A stretch of DNA of 64,000 nt from Prosthecobacter sp. (GTDB taxonomy: Bacteria; Verrucomicrobiota; Verrucomicrobiia; Verrucomicrobiales; Verrucomicrobiaceae). Under the pieces are notes generated by a model that worked only from the letters and a program-made list of their open reading frames with translations, did not search any database and was not told the DNA's origin. The position numbers were made by a program, and so were the translations under genes. The number at the start of each line of letters is the position of its first letter. Position 1 is the stretch's first letter. The DNA lies in NCBI RefSeq assembly GCF_034366625.1, contig NZ_JAXMIH010000006.1:496001-560000 (forward strand), in the 5' to 3' direction. Shown here in pieces: positions 40,906 through 49,239 of this stretch.

Positions 40906-43493
40906 TCGACGTAGAGGAAACGGTTCGAGCTGCAAAGGATCTGGCACAGGCTGGCCATGGCCTCCTGCGGTGGATTCGGGACGACGCCTTTCGCGTGCTG
41001 GATGTCGTGGTGATATTGCGTGAGCGCCTTGGTTTGCTCGTCGAGGTAGCTGAGACACTTCGTGATGTCGGCGTCGGTGGCGGGCTTGCTGTAAAGCAGG
41101 CTCCAGACGCGCTGGAGCTGCTTCGCGCGGTCGTGCGGGGCTTCGGCGGTGACGCGATCAGCAAGACGACGCGAGCTGTCGAGCACGAAGGTGTCGTTCA
41201 TGAGCAAAAGCGACTGCGGCGCGACGGTGGTCTGGCTGCGCATCTCGCAGTTTGGGCTCATCGTCGGAGCGTCGAAGGTGTCGAGCACGGTCACGGGCTT
41301 GCTGCGGCGCACCTGCACATAAATCGAGCGGCGGAAATCATCCGCACCGGCGGGATCGACCTTGTGCGTGGTGATGGTGCCTTTGTCGATGCCGGTGATC
41401 ACGCGGCCCTGCGGATCGCGACCGATGCCGCTGGGCGGGCCGTAGCTGGCCTGCACGAGCGTGCCGGTGGTGGCGAGCATGGAATCGCGCAACGTCTCGG
41501 CATCGAGTCGGCGCATTTTGAAGCGGGCATAGAACCGGTTTTCGGGATCGGCACGCAACGAGGCGTCATTCACGGAAGACTGGCGATAGGTGCTGCTGAG
41601 CAAGATGAGACGATGCAGCGATTTGAGTTTCCAGCCGCTCTTCACGAACTCATCGGCGAGGTAGTCGAGCAGTTCGGGATGCGTGGGCAGTTCGCCTTGG
41701 CGGCCGAAATCGCCGGGCGTGTTCACGATGCCGCGTCCCATGTGATTGAGCCAGAAGCGGTTCACCAAAACTCGTGCCACGAGCGGATGCTTGCCGCTTG
41801 TGAGCCATTGCGCATACGCAAGACGACGACCGCTTGAGCCGCTGCTCACCGGCACAGGTTTAAAGGGCTCGATCTGCGGTTGAGCGAGGATTCCCAGCTC
41901 GCCAGGCTCGACAAGCTGCTTTGGCTGCTCGTGGTCGCCGCGGTTGAAGAGATGCGAGGCCTGCGGCTTCTGCTTCACCTCCATAAGAGCCATGACAAAT
42001 CCTTCCGCAGGCTTCGTCGTGCGCAGCGTCGTGGCCTCGGCCATCTTCGCGTTCACGATGTCCTGTTTCTTCTTGTCGTAGAGATCCAGCGAATAGGTGG
42101 CGAGCGCGGAGGGATACTTCTTGATGAGCGCTTTTTGTTCTGGCGTCTGTTTGGCTACCGGCGTGTCGCGGGCGACACGGAACGCAGCCTGCTCGGCCTC
42201 CGGCACCTTCTTGATCTCGACCTCGAAGATCTCGTCGAGGAACTTCTTCGACATCGCGCGTGCTTCCGCTTCGATCTCCTTGGCCTTCACTTCGATCTCA
42301 GCGGCTTTCGCACGTTCCTGCGGTGAGTAGAGTGAATACAGGCGATTCGCCGGAGTGCGCCAGGCCTGCCAATGATAGGCAGGATCAAAGACAGCACGCA
42401 GGCGGTAGTAGTCGGCCTGGGTGATCGGATCGTAGCGATGATCATGGCACTGCGCGCAGGCCACGGTCATGCCCATGAGCGACGAGGTCGTGATCTTGAT
42501 CTGCTCCGCGATGGTTTGATTCGCCGCGAGCTTCGGATCTTCCGGCCCATCGCCCGTGCCATCGGGAGCCATGCGTAGGAAGGCAGTGGCGATGAGTTGA
42601 TCGGTGCGCTTCGGATCAAGCACGGCCTGCTGATAGTCGCCATGCGTCGCGCTGGCGAGTTCATCACCCGCGACCTGCTCCTGGATGAACTCGCTCCACG
42701 GCTTGTCCTCATTCATTGAGCGGATCACATAGTCGCGATACCGCCACGCATGAGGCCGCACGCTGTCGGCCTCGGAGAAGCCGTTCGAGTCCGCGTAACC
42801 CACCACATCCAGCCAATGCCGCGCCCAGCGCTCGCCGTAGTTTTTCGAGGCCAGCAGGCGCTCGACAAGCTGCTCGTAAGCCAGCGGCGATTGGTCAGCT
42901 ACAAATGCCTCCACTTCCTCCGGCGTCGGCAGCAGGCCGGTCAGATCGAGTGTCACACGGCGGATCAACGTCCTGCGATCGGCCTCCGGGGCCATTTGCA
43001 GACCTTTTTCACCCATCTTTGCTAGAACGAATGCATCCACCGGCGTGCGCATTTTCTGCGCCTCCACATTCTTCGGCGCCGCAGGCTTCTGGATCGGCTG
43101 GAAGGCCCAATACCCGCGATCCTCATCCGAAATGATCGGTCCCGGTGCCAGCGCGAGCGGTTCAGCTTTTGCTGTCTTCGCACCTTGAGCGATCCACTTC
43201 TCAATCACGGCCAGTTCCGCTTCCGCGAGCGGTTTTCCCTTCTCCGGCATCTCGCCGGACCGGATCATCTCGACGAGCTTGCTCTTCGCCGGTTCACCCG
43301 CGACGACCACTTGATCCATGAACCGCCGCAAACGCAGATCGAGCTTGCCCTTCGGCTTCTCCTCCTCGCCATGGCAATGCGTGCAATGCGTCTTCAAGAT
43401 CGGGCGCACGTCTTTTTCAAACGTGAGCACGGCATCCGCGCCGCGAGCAGTCACGGCGAGGGAACAAAGGAAAACAGCAGGCGTCAGCTTCAT
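40902..43493 (-). CDS. PSCyt1-DUF1549-DUF1553 exported protein
   Basis: 863 residues, the shortest full-length member here. The signal peptide is followed by CTHCHGEEEKPKGKLDLRL (haem CxxCH). DUF1549 has RRVTLDLTGLLPTPEEVEAF and NYGERWARHWLDVVGYADSNG, with a second CAQCHDHRYDPI. A long charged helical region (near residues 380-470, Lys/Glu/Ala rich) precedes DUF1553 with PLVARVLVNRFWLNHMGRGIVNTPGDFGRQG. It lacks the carbohydrate-binding-like middle domain of larger paralogues. It heads the long minus-strand directon and is divergent from the cytochrome gene at 43576. Confidence 0.92.
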   Translation of the reverse strand: MKLTPAVFLCSLAVTARGADAVLTFEKDVRPILKTHCTHCHGEEEKPKGKLDLRLRRFMDQVVVAGEPAKSKLVEMIRSGEMPEKGKPLAEAELAVIEKWIAQGAKTAKAEPLALAPGPIISDEDRGYWAFQPIQKPAAPKNVEAQKMRTPVDAFVLAKMGEKGLQMAPEADRRTLIRRVTLDLTGLLPTPEEVEAFVADQSPLAYEQLVERLLASKNYGERWARHWLDVVGYADSNGFSEADSVRPHAWRYRDYVIRSMNEDKPWSEFIQEQVAGDELASATHGDYQQAVLDPKRTDQLIATAFLRMAPDGTGDGPEDPKLAANQTIAEQIKITTSSLMGMTVACAQCHDHRYDPITQADYYRLRAVFDPAYHWQAWRTPANRLYSLYSPQERAKAAEIEVKAKEIEAEARAMSKKFLDEIFEVEIKKVPEAEQAAFRVARDTPVAKQTPEQKALIKKYPSALATYSLDLYDKKKQDIVNAKMAEATTLRTTKPAEGFVMALMEVKQKPQASHLFNRGDHEQPKQLVEPGELGILAQPQIEPFKPVPVSSGSSGRRLAYAQWLTSGKHPLVARVLVNRFWLNHMGRGIVNTPGDFGRQGELPTHPELLDYLADEFVKSGWKLKSLHRLILLSSTYRQSSVNDASLRADPENRFYARFKMRRLDAETLRDSMLATTGTLVQASYGPPSGIGRDPQGRVITGIDKGTITTHKVDPAGADDFRRSIYVQVRRSKPVTVLDTFDAPTMSPNCEMRSQTTVAPQSLLLMNDTFVLDSSRRLADRVTAEAPHDRAKQLQRVWSLLYSKPATDADITKCLSYLDEQTKALTQYHHDIQHAKGVVPNPPQEAMASLCQILCSSNRFLYVE

Positions 43494-43575
43494 TGGGGTA
43501 CAAACCTACGGGGTGCCAACGCGCGATGTTGCCGTGGAAAGTAAGGGCTGACGCGAGCGTTTGCCTTTCCGCACC
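43494..43575. other. Divergent promoter region of the directon
   Basis: 82 bases between the divergent starts at 43493 and 43576. Promoters for the minus-strand DUF1553/DUF1501 directon and for the plus-strand cytochrome/DUF1501 pair must be here or inside the genes. No clear boxes or palindromes were seen. Confidence 0.35.
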
Positions 43576-45831
43576 ATGAAACGTCCCGCCAGCCTCCTGC
43601 CTGCACTGGTCCTGCTGACCACTGCTCCTGTATCCGGGCGTGACTTGTTTTTTGACGAACAGGTCTGGCCCAAGGTCGGCGCGCAATCGTGCCTGAAGTG
43701 CCACAAGGCCGGCGGTGACGCCGAGGACAGCAAGTTCGTGCTCCAGGACCCGGCGCGGGACAAAACCACCGGGCGTCATGTGTCACAGATTCACAACGAG
43801 GCGGCGTTTGCGCGCATGGCGAAGTCCATGAAGGACGGTGAATCGCGTCTTCTGCTGAAAGCCGCGGGAAAGCTCGATCATGAGGGAGAAGATGTGTTGA
43901 AGCCGGACTCCGCCGGTTATCGACTCCTGGCGGACTATGTGAAGCAAGTCACCGCGCCTGCCAAAGAGCCCAAAGTGGCGGTGAAAACCGATGAGACGCC
44001 GTTTTTCGCCGATGTCGTCATGCTGGACGATCAACGTGTCATCCGCCGCGCCTCACTCTCGCTCGCCGGACGGCTGCCGACGCAGGAGGAGCTGAAGCGC
44101 GACGTGAAATCACACCTCGCCGCGCTGATGAAGGAGGATGCGTTCTACCAGCGGCTGCGCGAGGGCTTCAACGACATCTTCCTCACCGTCGGTGCCGATG
44201 GCAATGCGGAGACGTTCTTGTCGTATGATCACTTCCAGAACACGCGGCTGTGGTATCAGAAGTGGGAGTTTGCAGACATCGCCGACGAGAAAGAGCGCAA
44301 GCAGGCCGGCTACAAGATGGCGCGGGAGTATCGCGAGGCGCTGCATGGCGAGCCGATGAAGCTCATCGAGTACGTCGTGCGCAACGACCGCCCCTTCACC
44401 GAGATCATCACCGCCGACCACATCATGGTCACGCCCTACACCGCGCGTGGGTATGGCATCTTCGAGGAGATCAAAGGACAGTTCAAAGACACGAACGATC
44501 CGTTTGAATACATTCCCGTTCGTCTTCATGCGCTGAAGGGCCGCTCCAAGCAGCAAGATCAGGAGAGCGGGACGGGCTTCTATCCACACGCCGGGCTGCT
44601 CAGCACGTTTCAGTGGCTCTGTCGTTATCCGACGACTGAGACCAACCGCAATCGCCTGCGTGCCCGCATGTATTACCAGCACTTCCTCGGCGTGGACGTG
44701 CTGGAGCTGGCCGCACGCGTCACGGACGCCGCCGCTGTCACCGCCAAATACAAAGTGCCGACGATGGAAGCGAGCGAATGCGTGGTATGTCACAAGACGC
44801 TCGATCCAGTCGCCAGCTTGTTTCAGGACTACTGGCGCTTCGCCGACCAGGGAGTGTATGGAAAACGGAAGGATGGCTGGTTCACGGACATGTTCCAGGC
44901 TGGCTTCGAGGGTGAGGACATGCGAGGTGAGGAACGCTGGCGCTCGCTACAGTGGCTCGGCGAACGCACGGCAAAAGACCCGCGTTTCGCCGTCGCGATG
45001 GTAGAGCACGCTTGGTACATTCTCACCGGTCGCAAAGCGCTGCTGCCACCGAAAGACCTCGAAGATCCGCTGCACGATGCGAAACGCCGCTCCTACACCG
45101 CACAGCGCCGCATCATCGAGGAAATCGCCGCGCGCTTCGCCAAAAACGGCTTCAACTTCAAACACATCATCCAAGACCTCGCCACGAGCGACTTTTACCG
45201 CGCCGACGGCATCGCCACCGCCATCGCGGATGAGAAACGCCTCGCCGAACTCGATGACATCGGCATCGCGCGCATGCTTTCACCCGAGCAACTCGAACGG
45301 AAAATTGCCGCAGTCTTCGGCAAGCCTTGGGGCCGCCTGAAAAACTCTGACGGTGGCCTGGCCATGCTCTACGGCGGCATCGACAGCAAAGAAGTCACCG
45401 AGCGCGCCACCGACCCCAGTGGCGCGATGGGAGCCATCATGCGCACGATGAGCAACGACATCGCCTGCAAGAACACCGCGCTCGATTTCACCCGCCCCGC
45501 CGCCGAACGCCTGTTTTTCCACGAAGTGGAGTCCGACACGCTGCCCGGCACCGTTGAATCCGATGCGAGGATCAAATCGACCATCGCGCATCTGCACGAG
45601 CGCGTGCTCGGTCGCTCCGATGCGGTCGATTCGGACGAAGTCAGCCGCACGCACGCACTTTTCACCGGCATCTTGACCGACGCCGCCATGTCACGCCGCG
45701 AGCCGCAGGAGAGCTACTACTGCCGCCCCGACCCCGAGCGCACGCCGATCCCTGACCCGCACTACACCATCCGCGCCTGGCGCGGCGTGATGACCTACCT
45801 GCTGCGGCGGTTGGAGTTTCTTTATGAATGA
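43576..45831 (+). CDS. Exported multi-haem-type protein distantly related to DUF1549/DUF1553
   Basis: 751 residues. A signal peptide (MKRPASLLPALVLLTTAPVSG) precedes CLKCHKAGGD, and a second CVVCHKTLDPVASLF lies near residue 400; both are CxxCH haem motifs. VIRRASLSLAGRLPTQEELKRDV matches the start of DUF1549, and FAVAMVEHAWYILTGRKAL with FNFKHIIQDLATSDFYRAD resembles the DUF1553/DUF1585 region. The CHKTLDP motif is that of the cytochrome-containing DUF1588-type relatives. It is an odd member compared with the four proteins on the other strand. Six bases separate it from the DUF1501-like gene downstream. A TTG at 43561 is an alternative start. Confidence 0.8.
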   Translation: MKRPASLLPALVLLTTAPVSGRDLFFDEQVWPKVGAQSCLKCHKAGGDAEDSKFVLQDPARDKTTGRHVSQIHNEAAFARMAKSMKDGESRLLLKAAGKLDHEGEDVLKPDSAGYRLLADYVKQVTAPAKEPKVAVKTDETPFFADVVMLDDQRVIRRASLSLAGRLPTQEELKRDVKSHLAALMKEDAFYQRLREGFNDIFLTVGADGNAETFLSYDHFQNTRLWYQKWEFADIADEKERKQAGYKMAREYREALHGEPMKLIEYVVRNDRPFTEIITADHIMVTPYTARGYGIFEEIKGQFKDTNDPFEYIPVRLHALKGRSKQQDQESGTGFYPHAGLLSTFQWLCRYPTTETNRNRLRARMYYQHFLGVDVLELAARVTDAAAVTAKYKVPTMEASECVVCHKTLDPVASLFQDYWRFADQGVYGKRKDGWFTDMFQAGFEGEDMRGEERWRSLQWLGERTAKDPRFAVAMVEHAWYILTGRKALLPPKDLEDPLHDAKRRSYTAQRRIIEEIAARFAKNGFNFKHIIQDLATSDFYRADGIATAIADEKRLAELDDIGIARMLSPEQLERKIAAVFGKPWGRLKNSDGGLAMLYGGIDSKEVTERATDPSGAMGAIMRTMSNDIACKNTALDFTRPAAERLFFHEVESDTLPGTVESDARIKSTIAHLHERVLGRSDAVDSDEVSRTHALFTGILTDAAMSRREPQESYYCRPDPERTPIPDPHYTIRAWRGVMTYLLRRLEFLYE

Positions 45832-45837
45832 CACACC

Positions 45838-47106
45838 ATGAGACGCGACTTTCTCAAACTCTGCTCGCTCGCCGGACTCGGCGTCGCCGTGCCGCGCACG
45901 CTACGCGCGGCTGACAAGGAGACGCCGCCCTATGAGGGGCCTTATTACGTCGTCTTCAATGCTTCCGGTGGCTGGGACACGACCTATCTGATGGACCCGA
46001 AGGGCATCAACGAGATCAACCGCCTCTATAAAGAAGGCGACATCCTCACACACGGCGCGCACAAGTTTGCGCCCACCGAGAAAACCAAGGACGGAGGCAT
46101 GAGCAACGAGGAGTTCTATGCCGAGTTCGGCAAGGAGCTGCTCGCTGTGAATGGCCTAGACTACTCCGTGAACAATCACAGCCCCGGCGCGCGCTACATG
46201 GCCACGGGAAAGCTCGACAGCCTCGCATATCCGACCTTCGCCGCGCTCGTGGCGGCCTGCAAAGGCCCCGACTGCCCGCTTTCGTATCTCACCTTCGGCA
46301 ACTACTCGAACACCGGCAATCTCGTCGCCATGTCGCGTGTGCCGTATCTGCCTTCGCTAAAAAAAGTGGCGCTCGCCGACCATGTCGAGGGCAATGAGCG
46401 CTCTCCGTATCACGAAGGGTTCGTCATGGACCGCATCGAGCAGGCGCTCGCGAAACAACATGAGTCCGTTGGCGCACAGCCGCAGCTTCCGCGCCTGGAA
46501 CGCGCCGAAAACATGCTCTACGCCGCACAGGTGAGTTCAAAGGCGCTCCAGCGTGTCGTGCCGCACATCCCGGCCTCGGTTCCCAAGGAACGCATGTCGC
46601 AGCAGGCCGAGATCGCACTCGCATCCTTCAAAGCGGGCGTGTGCGTGAGCGCAAACCTCACCATCGGCCAGTTCGACAGCCACGCGAACAACGACCGCGA
46701 CCAGATGAAGCTCATCCCTGAATTCCTCGCCGGCATCGCCTACTTCATTCGCCGTGCCGAGGAACTCAAGCTTCGTGAGAAACTCGTCGTCATCATCCAG
46801 AGCGAGATGGGCCGCACACCCGACTACAACAAGGGCAACGGCAAGGACCACTGGAGCATCGGCAGCGCGCTCTTTCTCGGTCCCGGCATCAAAGGCAACC
46901 GTGTCATTGGCGCCACGGACGAAAAGCAGATGTGCAAAACCATCAGCGTCCAGAACCTCGCGCTCGATGAAAAAGGCATCCGCATGCGCCCCGAGCACAT
47001 TCACGAGGCCCTGCGCCAGCTCGCGGGCATCGACCAGCACGCGCTGGCGAAGAAGTTCCCGCTCGGCGTGAAGCCAGGCGAGATGTTGAAGGGTCTGTGG
47101 GTTTAA
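45838..47106 (+). CDS. DUF1501-like Tat-exported protein (diverged)
   Basis: 422 residues. The Tat leader is short: MRRDFLKLCSLAGLGVAVPRTLRA. The core is recognisable (YYVVFNASGGWDTTYLMDPKG, SANLTIGQFDSHANNDRDQ, LVVIIQSEMGRTPDYNKGNGKDHW) but the first motif reads ASGGWDTT where the other DUF1501 proteins have MxGGPSxxDxFDPKP. It follows the diverged cytochrome protein and is probably its partner. The pair would be a separate version of the DUF1553/DUF1501 system. Confidence 0.85.
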   Translation: MRRDFLKLCSLAGLGVAVPRTLRAADKETPPYEGPYYVVFNASGGWDTTYLMDPKGINEINRLYKEGDILTHGAHKFAPTEKTKDGGMSNEEFYAEFGKELLAVNGLDYSVNNHSPGARYMATGKLDSLAYPTFAALVAACKGPDCPLSYLTFGNYSNTGNLVAMSRVPYLPSLKKVALADHVEGNERSPYHEGFVMDRIEQALAKQHESVGAQPQLPRLERAENMLYAAQVSSKALQRVVPHIPASVPKERMSQQAEIALASFKAGVCVSANLTIGQFDSHANNDRDQMKLIPEFLAGIAYFIRRAEELKLREKLVVIIQSEMGRTPDYNKGNGKDHWSIGSALFLGPGIKGNRVIGATDEKQMCKTISVQNLALDEKGIRMRPEHIHEALRQLAGIDQHALAKKFPLGVKPGEMLKGLWV

Positions 47107-47110
47107 ACCC

Positions 47111-47569
47111 TCACTGCACCGCGACCTTCACCACCACCTTGAATACCTGCTCCGGCTTCTCCCACTCCACGCACGGGGCATGCGCATCCTGCGGCCAGAG
47201 AATCGCGAAATGACCCGCGCTGACGTGCAGCGGCGTGAAATCCGGCGTCAGCTTCCACAGCGCCGCCTCCTTTTCCTCGGAGTAAGCCATCGTCTCCTCC
47301 TGCATCGACGCCAGCGGCGCCCACAGGATGGTTTCTTGACCGCTGAAGATGAACTGCACGTCGATGTATTTGCGATGCGCCTCGAACTTGGCCTTCTCCA
47401 ACGGCTTCGTCTCATACGTCTGCACCAAGGCAAAGCATAAATCACCATCCAGATCATGCCGCCCCAACGCCTGCGTGCCATCGACGGTGCGGAGGAAGGC
47501 AAAGGCTTTCGCGAAACGGGAGTTCAGCGATTCATAGCGGGCGGCGTGGTCTAGAGTGTCGAGGATCAT
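47111..47569 (-). CDS. YhcH/YjgK/YiaL family protein
   Basis: 152 residues, the usual size for this cupin-like family. Typical motifs are FEAHRKYIDVQFIFSGQETILWAPL and LHVSAGHFAILWPQDAHAPCV. Family members such as YiaL and NanQ act in sugar or sialic acid use, NanQ as an anomerase. The metal-binding His/Glu positions look present. It stands alone, convergent with the DUF1501-like gene (four bases apart), and fits the carbohydrate theme of the region. Confidence 0.9.
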   Translation of the reverse strand: MILDTLDHAARYESLNSRFAKAFAFLRTVDGTQALGRHDLDGDLCFALVQTYETKPLEKAKFEAHRKYIDVQFIFSGQETILWAPLASMQEETMAYSEEKEAALWKLTPDFTPLHVSAGHFAILWPQDAHAPCVEWEKPEQVFKVVVKVAVQ

Positions 47570-47632
47570 CAGATGATAAAAGTAGTTCTGGGTTTAGACT
47601 CTGCGGCAGCAGATGCACAAGCGGAAGTTTCG

Positions 47633-48088
47633 TCAAATCGTGTGCCACACCGCCCAGCCAAGCGCGTAGAGACAAATGAGAGGCACAATCAAGGTGTTAA
47701 ATGAGAAGCCGCGCAGGATGACTGCACGCCTAGGATCGGCAGGATCAAAGTAAATGACCGTCTCATCACCAACCTCAAGACGAGGATGCTCGTGGACAAT
47801 GCGCCTATTCCATGTGTACAGAGGTCCGTCGAAAGAGAAGCAATCGGTTTCATGAACAACACCATTTACGCAGTATTGGAACGTATAAAACCTTGCTGAG
47901 TGGCGGCCTACATAAGATGAATACTGGCCACAACTGTCCAGTTCAAACACCTGATCTTTGAGCGCCGTGACGATTGCCTTGGTAGGCTGCCAGTTTCGTG
48001 AGCGCCAGGCATCCATCAGTCGCCGACGGTCACGAAAAATGAGCCAGCCAAAGAAGCAAAACACGGCATATCCCATGAAGGCATTCAT
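47633..48088 (-). CDS. DUF3592-like small membrane protein
   Basis: 151 residues from the ATG at 48088. It has N-terminal (MNAFMGYAVFCFFGWLIF) and C-terminal (LIVPLICLYALGWAVW) membrane segments. A beta-rich middle holds FYTFQYCVNGVVHETDCF and VGDETVIYFDPADPRRAVI, the pattern of DUF3592 proteins, which are of unknown function. The frame continues upstream to about 48313 but that part is Arg-rich and looks non-coding. Base composition is slightly lower in GC than its neighbours, which may mean recent acquisition. Confidence 0.7.
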   Translation of the reverse strand: MNAFMGYAVFCFFGWLIFRDRRRLMDAWRSRNWQPTKAIVTALKDQVFELDSCGQYSSYVGRHSARFYTFQYCVNGVVHETDCFSFDGPLYTWNRRIVHEHPRLEVGDETVIYFDPADPRRAVILRGFSFNTLIVPLICLYALGWAVWHTI

Positions 48089-48248
48089 GCGCCCGAGGTT
48101 AGCTGTTCTCCAACCAGCGCCAACAATAAAAGCGGCAGCTCCAAAGGCACACCTGCAGAACTTTGGCCACCTCACCGGAACACATGCCAGGGCATCTCCG
48201 TGAGACGGTAGTCGATGCTGAGTGGCCGCATCGGCGCAACCGACAAGC
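48089..48248. other. Intergenic region, no recognised feature
   Basis: 160 bases between the deacetylase stop and the DUF3592-like start. It contains a CAACAATAAAAGCGGCAGC patch with lower GC. The promoter for the minus-strand DUF3592-like gene would lie here. No palindrome or gene was seen. Confidence 0.35.
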
Positions 48249-49202
48249 TCACTGAGCCCGCTTGAGCGTGATCGTGCCACCACCGGGCTGCGCATCATAT
48301 TGCGCCGCGCCATTACGTACGGGCACGGTGGAATTGTTCGCTCCCTGCGTCACCACGCAGTTCTTCCAGTCGGCAGGAACCTTGGTCGAGAGAGTCAGCG
48401 GCAGATCGTAGAGCGCCGGGTCGGCCGTGCAGGTGAGTTCGAGGCTGATGCTGTCAGGGCCGGCTGCCAGCGGCTTGATCGCGGCGGATTCCCGTTCGAT
48501 GACGTATTGATGCCAGGACACGACGTCGGTGATCCAGACCTGATCACGAACCGCCTCCAGCTTGTCGAGCAGCGCGGTGAACCACTCCACCGGCGTGACG
48601 AGCCAGTCTTCGCCGACGCCGTGGAAATCGAGATGGCCCATTTCGCCCTTCGCGATGGCGGCATCGACTGCCGCGACCGTTTCCGCCGCCGACTTGTAGT
48701 GGATCGGCGGCCCGAAGAATGGAGGGCGGTCGCACAGATGATGTTTTGCCAATGCGGTCTTCTGTTCCTCCGCCGTGACTTTCCACGGTACGCCGCCCGG
48801 CTTGCCGAAGCCCAGCAGATGCGGCTGTTTGCGCTCCGGCTTCAGCTTGTCGAGAACCTCGTTGCACTTCGCCAGCTCGGGATCAAGCTCCGCGGCATTG
48901 TTGACGCCTTTGTGCGTGAAGGTGTGGTTCGCGACCGCTACATACGGACTCTTTGCCGCATCCTCCCAGCGCCGCTTCAACGCGGCATACAGGCTGTTGC
49001 CGGTGACGAGATAAAAGTTCCCGATGATCTTCCGCCTCTCCAGCTCCGGCACGACGTTCTTCAACTGACTCGGCGCACTGTCATCGAAGGCGAGCATGAA
49101 CGCCGCCTTCTTGCCGTCCTTCCATTTGAGCACCTGTGTTTCCGCGTCGGCACGAGCTGCAAAAGAAACCGCCAGGGCAAGAATGAGGTGAAGAAACTTC
49201 AT
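48249..49202 (-). CDS. Exported polysaccharide deacetylase-like protein
   Basis: 317 residues with signal peptide (MKFLHLILALAVSFAARA). NodB-type motifs are recognisable: AFMLAFDDSAPSQ (motif 1 with paired Asp) and VANHTFTHKG (motif 2 with two His). MGHLDFHGVGEDW contains a possible third-motif His. These enzymes remove acetyl groups from polysaccharides in a metal-dependent manner. The C-terminal 90 residues form a beta-rich extension (DSISLELTCTADPALYDLPLTL). It stands before a DUF1501 gene on the same strand. Confidence 0.82.
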   Translation of the reverse strand: MKFLHLILALAVSFAARADAETQVLKWKDGKKAAFMLAFDDSAPSQLKNVVPELERRKIIGNFYLVTGNSLYAALKRRWEDAAKSPYVAVANHTFTHKGVNNAAELDPELAKCNEVLDKLKPERKQPHLLGFGKPGGVPWKVTAEEQKTALAKHHLCDRPPFFGPPIHYKSAAETVAAVDAAIAKGEMGHLDFHGVGEDWLVTPVEWFTALLDKLEAVRDQVWITDVVSWHQYVIERESAAIKPLAAGPDSISLELTCTADPALYDLPLTLSTKVPADWKNCVVTQGANNSTVPVRNGAAQYDAQPGGGTITLKRAQ

Positions 49203-49239
49203 GGCACAGCGCTACCCCGCATCCCACCAAAGGCAAGCT

